A DNA stretch of 23,013 nucleotides. It comes from JAQGMJ01 sp036271855 (GTDB lineage Bacteria; Pseudomonadota; Gammaproteobacteria; Burkholderiales; JAEUOS01). Position 1 is the first letter of the stretch; each line of letters begins with the position of its first letter. The translations under genes and the position numbers were made by a program. Shown here one piece after another: positions 6,517 to 13,082 of the stretch. The stretch is from positions 1 to 23,013 of the forward strand of contig DATAZV010000414.1 in NCBI GenBank assembly GCA_036271855.1, read 5' to 3'. The notes below the pieces were generated by a model. The model had not been told where the DNA came from and did no database searches. It was given only the letters and a program-made list of their open reading frames with translations.

Positions 6517-7857
6517 CTAGGGCGCCAGGCCTTCAAACAACTCGACCTGGCCGCGCCGCACCCAGCCACCCACCAGCGCCGCGGCCTGTGCGACCTCGGC
6601 AGTCCACTCGCCTGCCCGCGCCTGCCGCAAAACGCGCATCGTCGGATACCACGGCGTGCGCGCGCGCGGCCCCCAGAACAGCCCGATACCCTGCGCCGCC
6701 AGCAACAGCACCGGCTTGCCCAGCGCGGCGGCGAGATGGGCCACCGAGGTGTCCACGCTCACCACCAGGTCGAGGTTGTCGATCAGCGCGGCGGTCTGCG
6801 CCATGTCGTCGAGCTCAGTGCTGAAGTCGTGCACGCCGCCGGCCGGCGCGGCGCCGCCTTTTTGCAGGCTGACCAGGCTCACGCCGGGAAGACGCAGCAG
6901 CGGCGCTAGCGCCTCCGGCGGAATCGAGCGCGCCAGCCGGTCGCGCTCGAACTCGGGGTCGCTGTTCCAGTGGCCGGAAGCCCAGCACAAGCCGATCTTC
7001 AATCCCGGCAGCGCCTGCAGGCGCTGCGCCCAGCGCGCACGGTCGGCGCCGTCGCTATGCAAATAGGGTGTCGCGGCGGGAATGCTCGCCAGTTCGGTGC
7101 CGAACATGCACGGCAGTTCCAGCAGCGGAATATGCCGGTCCACCGCCAGGGTCGCGGCTTCGGCGAACACCTGGTTGACACCCGGCACCAGCGCCAGCAG
7201 GCGGCGGTTTTGCGGCAGCACGCTCCAGTGCAACTCGGCGGGCCGATGGATGCGCAGCAACTCGGGAATGTAGCGCGCGAACATCAGCTCGTCGCCGATG
7301 CCGCCCCAGTCCAGCCACACCAGCAGGCGCAGGCCGGCGAGCGGCTCACCCTGCCAGCGCGGCAAGGCGCGGGTCCATTCCGGCAGTGTGCCGTTGATGC
7401 CGGCGCGCGCGCGAAAATGCAAAAACGCCTCGCGGTATTGCTCGGTCAGGAACAACTGCTGCGCCAGCACTACGCGGGTGTGCGAGGCGCCCGGCTCGGC
7501 GGCCACCGCGAGGCGGCCGATGGCCAGCGCTTCATCCAGGCGCCCCAGGGCCTTCAATCCGAAGCCCAGCAGGTGCAACACTTCCTGCGCCGCCGGGCGC
7601 TGTGCCAGCGCGCGGCGCAGCAGCGGCTCGGCCTGCGCATGCTGCCCGGTCCAGGCCAGTTGCTGCGCCAGGCCGAACAGCGCGTCGAAATCTTCCGGCT
7701 GCGCCGCGTAACGGGCGCGCGCCTGCGCAATCGCGGCGGCTGAGCCGGGTTCGATCGCGGGCGCTGCGGGAATGGCCGGCGTCGCAGGCGCGGCGGGCGC
7801 AGCGGCCGTGGCTACCGCGGGTTCGGCCTTGGCGGACTTGAACAGGGAACGCAGCAT
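6517..7857 (-). CDS. TPR protein with GT9/GT41-like C-terminal domain
   Basis: The 446-residue protein has a short basic start, an Ala/Pro-rich linker (11-45), about three TPR units (46-150; AQPEDFDALFGLAQQLAWTG and QEVLHLLGFGLKALGRLDEAL are clear) and a C-terminal glycosyltransferase-like domain from about 175. In that domain LVWLDWGGIGDELMFARYIPEL, RSIPPEALAPLLRLPGVSLVSLQKG and LVVSVDTSVAHLAAALGKPV (364-382) match the GT-B fold proteins related to heptosyltransferase family 9 and O-GlcNAc transferase-like TPR proteins. It could modify protein or glycan, but donor and acceptor are unknown. A perfect TATAAT -10 on the minus strand lies 45 bases upstream. It converges with the SnoaL-like gene. 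Confidence 0.8.
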   Translation of the reverse strand: MLRSLFKSAKAEPAVATAAAPAAPATPAIPAAPAIEPGSAAAIAQARARYAAQPEDFDALFGLAQQLAWTGQHAQAEPLLRRALAQRPAAQEVLHLLGFGLKALGRLDEALAIGRLAVAAEPGASHTRVVLAQQLFLTEQYREAFLHFRARAGINGTLPEWTRALPRWQGEPLAGLRLLVWLDWGGIGDELMFARYIPELLRIHRPAELHWSVLPQNRRLLALVPGVNQVFAEAATLAVDRHIPLLELPCMFGTELASIPAATPYLHSDGADRARWAQRLQALPGLKIGLCWASGHWNSDPEFERDRLARSIPPEALAPLLRLPGVSLVSLQKGGAAPAGGVHDFSTELDDMAQTAALIDNLDLVVSVDTSVAHLAAALGKPVLLLAAQGIGLFWGPRARTPWYPTMRVLRQARAGEWTAEVAQAAALVGGWVRRGQVELFEGLAP

Positions 7858-7901
7858 GAGTGCCTGGTGCGGCGGCGGCGCGCGGGGAGGTGAGTGCAGC
7901 G

Positions 7902-7922
7902 ATTATACCGGCGCGCTATAGT
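7902..7922. promoter_or_regulatory. Facing -10-like elements between divergent genes
   Basis: On the minus strand TATAAT (plus coordinates 7902-7907) is a consensus -10 for the TPR/GT gene. On the plus strand TATAGT (7917-7922) is a near-consensus -10 for the 94-residue gene. Neither has a good -35 hexamer at 17 bases. The two elements lie within 21 bases of each other in an otherwise GC-rich 97-bp spacer. Confidence 0.45.
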
Positions 7923-7954
7923 GGCGGCCCCGCCTTTGCAGCAGAGAGCAAGTC

Positions 7955-8239
7955 ATGCGTTCCACCCGCGCCGCCGCCGCCGTCCTCCGCCTGAACCGGC
8001 GCCTTGAAGCGGCCGGCGGCAAGCATCACGTGATGATCGCCACCGGCGCCGGCCTGTTCATTCTCGCCGAGCAAGGCGAGGACGGCAGCGAAACCCCGGT
8101 CAGCGAGGCGATGGCGCAGGACGAATTCGTCGCCCACGTCAACGGCCTCGGCCCGCAGGAAGTGCGGCGCATGACCAAGAACGACGTCGCGTTCGAAAAG
8201 CAGCTGGTGAAAAAGCCCAGGCCGGAAGACCAGGAGTAG
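7955..8239 (+). CDS. Small conserved-looking protein of unknown function
   Basis: I do not recognise this 94-residue protein. It has a basic N-terminal helix (RSTRAAAAVLRLNRRLEAAGG), a central beta-like hairpin (KHHVMIATGAGLFILAEQGEDG), a middle helix and a charged tail ending KKPRPEDQE. There is no signal peptide, TM segment or cysteine. AGAGAG precedes the ATG, codon usage follows the neighbours, and the frame is bounded by a divergent promoter region on the left and a converging gene 7 bases away on the right, all of which support it being real. The basic start followed by a small beta unit could be nucleic-acid or protein binding, but that is a guess. Confidence 0.6.
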   Translation: MRSTRAAAAVLRLNRRLEAAGGKHHVMIATGAGLFILAEQGEDGSETPVSEAMAQDEFVAHVNGLGPQEVRRMTKNDVAFEKQLVKKPRPEDQE

Positions 8240-8246
8240 AAAAGCT

Positions 8247-8960
8247 TCAGCCGGGCGCCGGCTCGCGCACTGCATCCGCATCGACAATCGTCAGCCCTGG
8301 CTGTGCCGCGCGCATCGCCCGCAGGGCGGCAGCAGCGACCATCCTGGAAGTTGGCGGGTGATAAGCCTCCGGCATCAGGCCATGCAGTTGGCGCAGCAAA
8401 AAACCGGCGACGCGCTTGCCCCAATTGCCGCCACGCGCGAACTTCTCCGGCGCCGCCGGGCGCACCAGCACCAGGGTGTCGAAGCCCAGGCGATGCAGGT
8501 CGTACTCCGCCAGGTTCATCAGGTTGTGGCGAAACACGCTGGAGTGGCTGTAGATCGCCACCGGCGCCACCACCGCCAGGCGCGCGATGCCGGCTGCGCG
8601 CGCGGCTTGCGCCACCAGCAACAATTCGTCGAAGCCAAGCGCGCGAAACGCCTCGTCGCGGCGGTAAAAGGAGTTGTGCTCGCCGATCACCAGATAAGCC
8701 TCGTCGGCAAAGGGCAGGCTGAGCGCGGCACCGTCGGCGCGAAAGTGCACCGTGAGTTTGGGCGTGGTCGAGGGCAGCGGCAGGCGGGTGACGGCGACCA
8801 CCCCGGCGTAGTGCCCGCCACCCAGCAGTCCGGTCAGCAGCAGTTCGCCGGTGGTGCCGCAGGCGCCGTACAGCAGCGCGGTCGGCCGCGCCGCCTCGCC
8901 GGGTCGGGCCAGGGTCTCGAGCGATTGCCCGCCGTGAATCGAATGCAGGGGATTTTGCAA
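8247..8960 (-). CDS. NAD(P)-binding Rossmann protein, HTATIP2/epimerase-like
   Basis: The 237-residue protein has a dinucleotide-binding start at TALLYGACGTTGELLLTGLL (the G-A-C-G-T-T-G form of GxxGxxG) and a second part with LAVVAPVAIYSHS and LGFDTLVLVRPA, the order seen in atypical short-chain dehydrogenases such as the HTATIP2/NmrA-like and nucleoside-diphosphate-sugar-epimerase-like groups. The catalytic Tyr-x-x-x-Lys pair is not visible where alignment by eye would put it (around SSVFRHNLMNLAEYD). It may be a non-catalytic NADPH-sensing or redox protein. The only start is a TTG at 8960, because an in-frame TAA occurs at 8970-8972. It begins 16 bases after the orphan subunit c gene on the same strand, so the two may share a transcript. 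Confidence 0.7.
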   Translation of the reverse strand: MQNPLHSIHGGQSLETLARPGEAARPTALLYGACGTTGELLLTGLLGGGHYAGVVAVTRLPLPSTTPKLTVHFRADGAALSLPFADEAYLVIGEHNSFYRRDEAFRALGFDELLLVAQAARAAGIARLAVVAPVAIYSHSSVFRHNLMNLAEYDLHRLGFDTLVLVRPAAPEKFARGGNWGKRVAGFLLRQLHGLMPEAYHPPTSRMVAAAALRAMRAAQPGLTIVDADAVREPAPG

Positions 8961-8976
8961 GCCGCCAGTTTAGGGC

Positions 8977-9219
8977 CTAGCCATGAAACGGATTGGCGAA
9001 GCAGAACATCATCGCGATGCCCACGCCGATTAAAAAGTTGGCGTCGATCAGGCCGGCGAGCAGGAACATCTTCACTTGCAGGCGCTCCATCAGCTCCGGC
9101 TGGCGCGCCGAAGCCTCGATGAACTTGCCGCCCATCACGCCGATGCCGATGCACGCGCCGAGGGCGCCCAGGCCGATGATCAGTCCGCAAGCCAATGCAA
9201 CCAGTGCGATATTGCCCAT
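8977..9219 (-). CDS. atpE: Orphan F-type ATP synthase subunit c
   Basis: The 80-residue protein is two transmembrane helices joined by the polar loop ARQPE (38-42), the hallmark of the c-ring subunit. Helix 1 carries the Gly-rich GLGALGACIGIGVMGG and helix 2 carries FLLAGLIDANFLIGVG with the ion-binding Asp59. I see no Na+-type Gln/Glu/Ser pattern, so proton coupling is likely. It resembles beta-proteobacterial AtpE strongly, but no other atp gene lies in the window: the upstream neighbour is a sensor kinase and downstream is an NAD(P)-binding protein. It is therefore probably a second, stand-alone copy. A weak GGAAAA precedes the ATG. The gene symbol names the family, not the main operon gene. 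Confidence 0.85.
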   Translation of the reverse strand: MGNIALVALACGLIIGLGALGACIGIGVMGGKFIEASARQPELMERLQVKMFLLAGLIDANFLIGVGIAMMFCFANPFHG

Positions 9220-9246
9220 GATGTTTTCCGTATTCAGGTGTGGCAG

Positions 9247-9297
9247 CCCGGCCGGGTCATCGCCCGAAATATCTCCCGGTCGGCACCACCGGCCGGT
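9247..9297. repeat. GC palindromes in the leader of the orphan subunit c gene
   Basis: CCCGGCCGGG (9247-9256) and ACCGGCCGGT (9288-9297) are perfect 10-base palindromes in the 5' region of the minus-strand subunit c gene. They may fold in the mRNA leader or be protein sites. Confidence 0.3.
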
Positions 9298-9316
9298 TGG
9301 GCAGTGCGCAGGACCG

Positions 9317-9361
9317 ATGGTCGCGCGGACCATGCGGGCACTCAATTACCCAACAGGTAAT
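9317..9361. promoter_or_regulatory. Two 6-5-6 inverted repeats upstream of the subunit c gene
   Basis: ATGGTC-GCGCG-GACCAT (9317-9333) and ATTACC-CAACA-GGTAAT (9345-9361) are both exact inverted repeats with 6-base arms and 5-base spacers. Their centres are 28 bases apart, about 100-140 bases upstream of the subunit c start. Matching geometry suggests operator sites for a dimeric regulator. Hairpins belonging to the 3' end of the kinase transcript are the alternative. Confidence 0.4.
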
Positions 9362-9457
9362 CAGCGAAGCCACGCAAGCCCGGCATGCGCCGGAACGCGA
9401 TTCGATCTACAAATCAAGCAACCCGCGCGGGCAGCATGCCGGCGAGCCGGCCTGGGC

Positions 9458-10876
9458 CTAGGGCGCTTTGGCCAGCGGCAGCATGATTTCCACCCGCAGG
9501 CCGCCCTCCGGCAGATTGGCGGCGTGGATGCTGCCGCCATGCGCCTGTACCACCCGCCGTGCAATCGCCAGGCCAAGGCCGTGGCCCTCGGTGCCGCTGC
9601 CGTTGCTGCCGCGAAAAAACGGCGTGAAGATGGCGTCCAGCTCGCCCGGCGGCACCCCAGGGCCGGCGTCCTGCACCAGCACCCGCAGTTCGCCGGCGCC
9701 GCCCAGGCGGGTGGCGACCATCACGCTGCTGCCGGGCGCGGTATGTTTGACCGCGTTGCGGATCACGTTTTCGAAGGCCCGGTGCAGCAGTTCGGCGGTG
9801 CCGCGCACCGTGCCCTCGGCACCGGCGTCGAAGCTGACGTCGCGGCCGCCCGCCTGCGCCTCGAAGCGCGCGTCCTCGACAATGTCGGCCAGCAGCTCGA
9901 CCGCGTTGACATCTTCCAGCGCGCCGTCGGCGACGCCGGCGTCCAGGCGCGACAGGGTCAGCAGTTCTTCCACCAGCTGGTCGATGCGCGCGGTCTCGCG
10001 CTCCACCCTGACCATCGCCGCCGCCAGCTTTTCCGGCTTCGGCGCCGCGCCGGCGGCGTCGTTTTGCCGCGCCAGGCCGATGGCGGCCTGCATGCGCGCC
10101 AGCGGCGAGCGCATTTCGTGCGAGACATCGTGCAGCAGGCTGCGCTGCGCCTCGATCACGTCCTGCAGGCGGCCGGCCATGTGGTCGAAGTCGCGGCCGA
10201 GGTCGGCCAGCTCGTCGCGGCGGGTGCCGATCGACGGGCCGATGCGGGTTTCCAGCTTGCCGGCGGCGGCGGCGGCGAAAGCGCCGCGCAGGCTCTTGAT
10301 CGGCCCCGCGATGTATTGCGCCAGCAGGGCGGCGAACACCAGGCTGGCCAGTACGCCGCCGATCAGCGGCTCGACCGGAAACAGGCGCCATTCGCGCATC
10401 AGCGAGGAACGCCGCCCGCCGGGCGGCCCGCCGCCCATGCGCGCGCCGTCGCGCGCACCCGGGCCGGGCTGGAACAGCAGATAGGTATGGCCGTCGGCGG
10501 CGCGTACCTCGCGCACCCCGCGCGGCGGCTCGTCTTCGCCGGCCCGCTGCGCCGCCAGCGCACGCGCCTGGTCCAGGGCGGTAGCCGGCACTTCGCGCCC
10601 GAGCAGCTCGCGGCTGCTTTCGTCCACCGCCAGCACGCTGTAAGGCCGGCGCGGCTCACGGCTTAGCAAAAAGCTTTTCAGCGCGTCGGCGCCGCCGAAC
10701 TGCAGCGTCGCCGCCGCCGCGCCGACGGCAAACGCCGCCGGCGGGCTTTGCGAGACTTCCTGCGAGCGCTCTTCCTGGCTGCGGATTTTCAGCCACACCA
10801 GGCTGGAGACGCCCAGCACCGTGGTCAGCTGCGCCAGCCAGATGAAAAAGAAGAACTTCCAGAACAGGCGGCCCAT
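9458..10876 (-). CDS. CpxA-like sensor histidine kinase
   Basis: The 472-residue membrane kinase has TM1 (about 8-29), a periplasmic sensor region (30-168) that ends in a Gly/Pro/Arg-rich stretch (139-157), TM2 (about 169-190) and a HAMP domain. The HisKA motif LLHDVSHEMRSPL carries the phosphorylated His253. The HATPase domain shows the N box FENVIRNAVKH (368-378), DAGPGVP (403-409) and GHGLGLAIARR (431-441). It starts 10 bases after the regulator gene stop, in the usual regulator-kinase order. The diverging Spy/CpxP-type gene and the OmpB-like layout make an envelope-stress role of the CpxA type the best guess. I do not give the gene symbol because orthology cannot be shown by eye. Confidence 0.9.
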   Translation of the reverse strand: MGRLFWKFFFFIWLAQLTTVLGVSSLVWLKIRSQEERSQEVSQSPPAAFAVGAAAATLQFGGADALKSFLLSREPRRPYSVLAVDESSRELLGREVPATALDQARALAAQRAGEDEPPRGVREVRAADGHTYLLFQPGPGARDGARMGGGPPGGRRSSLMREWRLFPVEPLIGGVLASLVFAALLAQYIAGPIKSLRGAFAAAAAGKLETRIGPSIGTRRDELADLGRDFDHMAGRLQDVIEAQRSLLHDVSHEMRSPLARMQAAIGLARQNDAAGAAPKPEKLAAAMVRVERETARIDQLVEELLTLSRLDAGVADGALEDVNAVELLADIVEDARFEAQAGGRDVSFDAGAEGTVRGTAELLHRAFENVIRNAVKHTAPGSSVMVATRLGGAGELRVLVQDAGPGVPPGELDAIFTPFFRGSNGSGTEGHGLGLAIARRVVQAHGGSIHAANLPEGGLRVEIMLPLAKAP

Positions 10877-10886
10877 GGGGTGCGGC

Positions 10887-11582
10887 CTATTGCTCGATCA
10901 GCTGGTAGCCGAGTCGGCGCACGGTCTGGATGCAGGAGCGGCCGTCCGGCAGGGTGCCCAGCTTGTGGCGGATGGCGGAGAGGTGCACGTCGATGCTGCG
11001 GTCGAAGCGCGCCAGCGGCCGCCCCAGCGCCTGTTCGGAGAGTTCGGCCTTGCTGACTGGGCGCCCGGTGTTTTTCGCCAGCACCTCGAGCAGGTTGAAT
11101 TCGGTGCTGGTCAGTTCCAGCGGGCGGCCGTGCCATTGCGCGCGGCGCTGCGCCGGCCACATCGCCAGCGCGCCGGCATTGAGTTGCAAACCCGGTGCCG
11201 CTGCCTCGCGGCTACCTTCGCCCTGCGTGCGGCGCAGGATGGCGCGAATGCGCGCCGACAACTCGCGCGGGGTGCAGGGCTTGGGCACGTAATCGTCGGC
11301 GCCCAGTTCCAGGCCGACGATGCGATCGGTATCGTCGCCGCGCGCGGTCAGCATCAACACCGGCATGTTGCTCTTCATGCGGATGCGCCGCAGGGTTTCG
11401 ACGCCGTTCAAGCGCGGCATCATCACGTCGAGCACCGCGATGGCGTACTCTCCGCCGAGCGCGGCGGCGACGCCGTCCTCGCCGTTGTGCACGGCGGTGA
11501 CCTCGAACTCCTCGCCCTCCAGATATTCCTTCAGCAGGGCCACCAGTTCGACGTCGTCATCGATCAGCAAAACCTTGGGCAT
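10887..11582 (-). CDS. CpxR/OmpR-family response regulator
   Basis: The 231-residue protein starts at MPKVLLIDDD, where the receiver domain begins; upstream Met residues in the frame would add a tail unlike the family. The receiver has Asp8/Asp9, the phosphoacceptor Asp52 in AVLDVMMPRLNG, Thr79 and Lys101 in VPKPCTPREL. The OmpR-type winged helix runs from about 130, with LELTSTEFNLLEVLAKN, the recognition-helix region RFDRSIDVHLSAIRHKLG and IQTVRRLGYQLI. It is co-transcribed with the kinase gene that follows 10 bases later. Two Cpx-like boxes lie upstream at 11635-11649, so autoregulation together with control of the diverging Spy gene is likely. Confidence 0.9.
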   Translation of the reverse strand: MPKVLLIDDDVELVALLKEYLEGEEFEVTAVHNGEDGVAAALGGEYAIAVLDVMMPRLNGVETLRRIRMKSNMPVLMLTARGDDTDRIVGLELGADDYVPKPCTPRELSARIRAILRRTQGEGSREAAAPGLQLNAGALAMWPAQRRAQWHGRPLELTSTEFNLLEVLAKNTGRPVSKAELSEQALGRPLARFDRSIDVHLSAIRHKLGTLPDGRSCIQTVRRLGYQLIEQ

Positions 11583-11634
11583 GGGGGCGATCATAGCCGA
11601 GCGCGAGAGGGCGCGACAGGCGCGGGCGAATCTC

Positions 11635-11692
11635 TTTACGCAACTTAACACTGCCCGAAACAGCTTGTTACAAGCTCCGAACCGCACTTAAC
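11635..11692. promoter_or_regulatory. Candidate CpxR-type operator region
   Basis: On the minus strand GTTAA-GTTGC-GTAAA (11635-11649) matches the known CpxR box GTAAA-N5-GTAAA with one mismatch. A perfect odd-centred palindrome, AGCTTGT-T-ACAAGCT, lies at 11662-11676, and another TTAAC at 11688-11692. The TTAC/TTAAC elements are spaced about 10, 22 and 21 bases, close to helical turns. The cluster is 53-110 bases from the regulator start and 85-142 from the Spy start, the expected place for a shared divergent control region. Confidence 0.55.
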
Positions 11693-11776
11693 CGGGGGCC
11701 GCCGCAGAATCACCCTACCGCAAAGCCCTGCGCGATTCCGCCAGGGACCCCAGCGACCTTCCCCAAGGAGACTTAA

Positions 11777-12400
11777 ATGAAATCGACCTCAAGCACCCTC
11801 AAACAAAACGCCAAGCGCCTGGTTGCCGGCGCCGCCCTGGCGATGGCCCTGCCCCTGGCGGCCTTTGCCCAATCCGCAGCGCCCGCCGGCCCCGGCGCCG
11901 ATGGTCCGCGCCCCGAGCACCGCTGGCACGGCCAAGGTGGCCAGGGCGGCCAGGGCGGCGAGCATCGCGGCATGGAAGGCCGCGGCGGGCATCACCACGG
12001 CATGCACGGCCATCATCACCATCACGGCGGCATGATGCGCCTGCTGCACGGCGTCAAGCTGACCGACGCCCAGCGCGACAAGATGTTCGCCATCCACCAC
12101 GCGATGGAACCGCAGGCTTACGAGAAATTCAAGGTCCTGCGCAAATCGCATGAAGACCTGCGCGGCGCCGCCACCTCGGCGAGCTACGACGAAGCCAAGG
12201 TGAAAGCCTCGATCGAAGCCGGCGCCCGCGCCAAGGCCGACCTTCAACTGATGCGCGTACGTGCCGAGCATGAAGTGTTTGCCATGCTGACCCCGGAGCA
12301 AAAAGCCCAGGTCGAGCAGAACAAACAGAACTTTATGCAGCACCGGATGTCGATGGAAGGGCGGGGCGGTCGCAGGGATGGTGGCGCGCCGCAGAAATAA
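11777..12400 (+). CDS. Spy/CpxP-family periplasmic protein with His-rich N-terminus
   Basis: The 207-residue precursor has a Sec signal (cleavage after AFA near residue 31), a Gly/His-rich segment (48-91) and the four-helix Spy/CpxP domain (about 92-190). That domain has two LTxxQ motifs: LTDAQ (95-99) and LTPEQ (171-175). Spy/CpxP proteins are periplasmic chaperones or repressors of Cpx-type kinases and respond to misfolded proteins and metals. The segment holds more than twelve His residues, including five in a row at 79-83, and suits Cu, Ni or Zn binding, which standard CpxP/Spy lack. AAGGAG sits 7 bases before the ATG. It diverges from the CpxR/CpxA-like pair and leads an operon with the lipoprotein downstream. 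Confidence 0.88.
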   Translation: MKSTSSTLKQNAKRLVAGAALAMALPLAAFAQSAAPAGPGADGPRPEHRWHGQGGQGGQGGEHRGMEGRGGHHHGMHGHHHHHGGMMRLLHGVKLTDAQRDKMFAIHHAMEPQAYEKFKVLRKSHEDLRGAATSASYDEAKVKASIEAGARAKADLQLMRVRAEHEVFAMLTPEQKAQVEQNKQNFMQHRMSMEGRGGRRDGGAPQK

Positions 12401-12434
12401 TCCTTTGTAATCAACGGCATTTTGCAGGAGGACG

Positions 12435-12968
12435 ATGATGGCGCACGACATCCAGGGACTTTGGCAGCGGGGAAGCATGGTTGCGCGCCCGCTTTTTGTC
12501 AGCGCCTCCAGCCTGGCGATTGCCGGCTTGCTGGGCGCTTGCGCCAGCCCGTCGCCGGCGTCGCTGGCGGCGGTGCCGGGGCCTTCACCGGCTACCGGCG
12601 CGCAAGCGCCCGGCCGCTTGGACAGCCTGCCTGTCATCGGCTCCCTGAAAAACGCCGAATCGGCCGTCACCGACTACGCCCGGGCGTGGCGCCGAGAATC
12701 CGAACTGCGCGATAGTTTGCAGGCGGCCAGCGACGCCGCGCTGGTGGCACGGCATCGCCAGACCATCGCGCCGACCGACTTCCTGGTGGCCAGCGCCGCT
12801 GAAAACCGCCTGGCGATGGCCCGGCGCGAACTCAAGGCCGGTGAAGCGGCCACCCGTGCCGCGCGGACGCGCCTGTATCGCGCCTTCGGCATGAAAGAGG
12901 GCAGCATCGTGCCGGTGCGCGCGCCGGCAAGCGCGGGCGGACCCGGCGTCGAGGTCACGCCCCTTTAG
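12435..12968 (+). CDS. Small lipoprotein resembling the C-terminal hairpin of a TolC/OMF protein
   Basis: The 177-residue product has a signal segment ending in the lipobox L-G-A-C36, a Pro/Ala-rich spacer (37-65) and a long coiled-coil-like part (70-155). In that part the order ARHRQTIAPTDFLVASAAENRLAMARRELK, then RLYRAFG, closely follows the last coiled-coil hairpin of outer-membrane efflux proteins, which usually ends in LYxALGGG. The N-terminal repeat and beta-barrel strands of a full outer-membrane factor are missing, so it is either a shortened relative or a remnant that became a stand-alone lipoprotein. GCAGGAGG sits right before ATG 12435. Only 34 bases separate it from the Spy gene, and a terminator follows, so the two form an operon. 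Function is unknown. Confidence 0.65.
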   Translation: MMAHDIQGLWQRGSMVARPLFVSASSLAIAGLLGACASPSPASLAAVPGPSPATGAQAPGRLDSLPVIGSLKNAESAVTDYARAWRRESELRDSLQAASDAALVARHRQTIAPTDFLVASAAENRLAMARRELKAGEAATRAARTRLYRAFGMKEGSIVPVRAPASAGGPGVEVTPL

Positions 12969-13027
12969 CGCCTAAGTCAAGGACCCCTTGGGTTTGCCCG
13001 GGCCTTTGGCCTGAAGTAAATCCGTTC

Positions 13028-13055
13028 AGCCGGCCTCCAGCGCCGGCTTTTTTTT
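13028..13055 (+). terminator. Rho-independent terminator of the Spy-lipoprotein operon
   Basis: AGCCGGC (13028-13034) and GCCGGCT (13042-13048) form a perfect 7-bp stem with a CTCCAGC loop, followed by eight T (13048-13055). It lies 59 bases after the lipoprotein stop and before the minus-strand ABC permease gene. Confidence 0.92.
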
Positions 13056-13082
13056 GCCGGTGCGAGGTGCCGCACGGCCCTT

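Noticed and set aside
8993..10666. Long plus-strand open frame opposite subunit c and the sensor kinase
   Set aside because: Arg/Ala/Gly-rich translation without any domain, fully antisense to genes with clear motifs; a typical result of high GC.
11583..11687. Longer N-terminus for the CpxR-like regulator
   Set aside because: The extra 35 residues precede the first strand of the receiver, do not resemble OmpR-family proteins and overlap the Cpx-like boxes.
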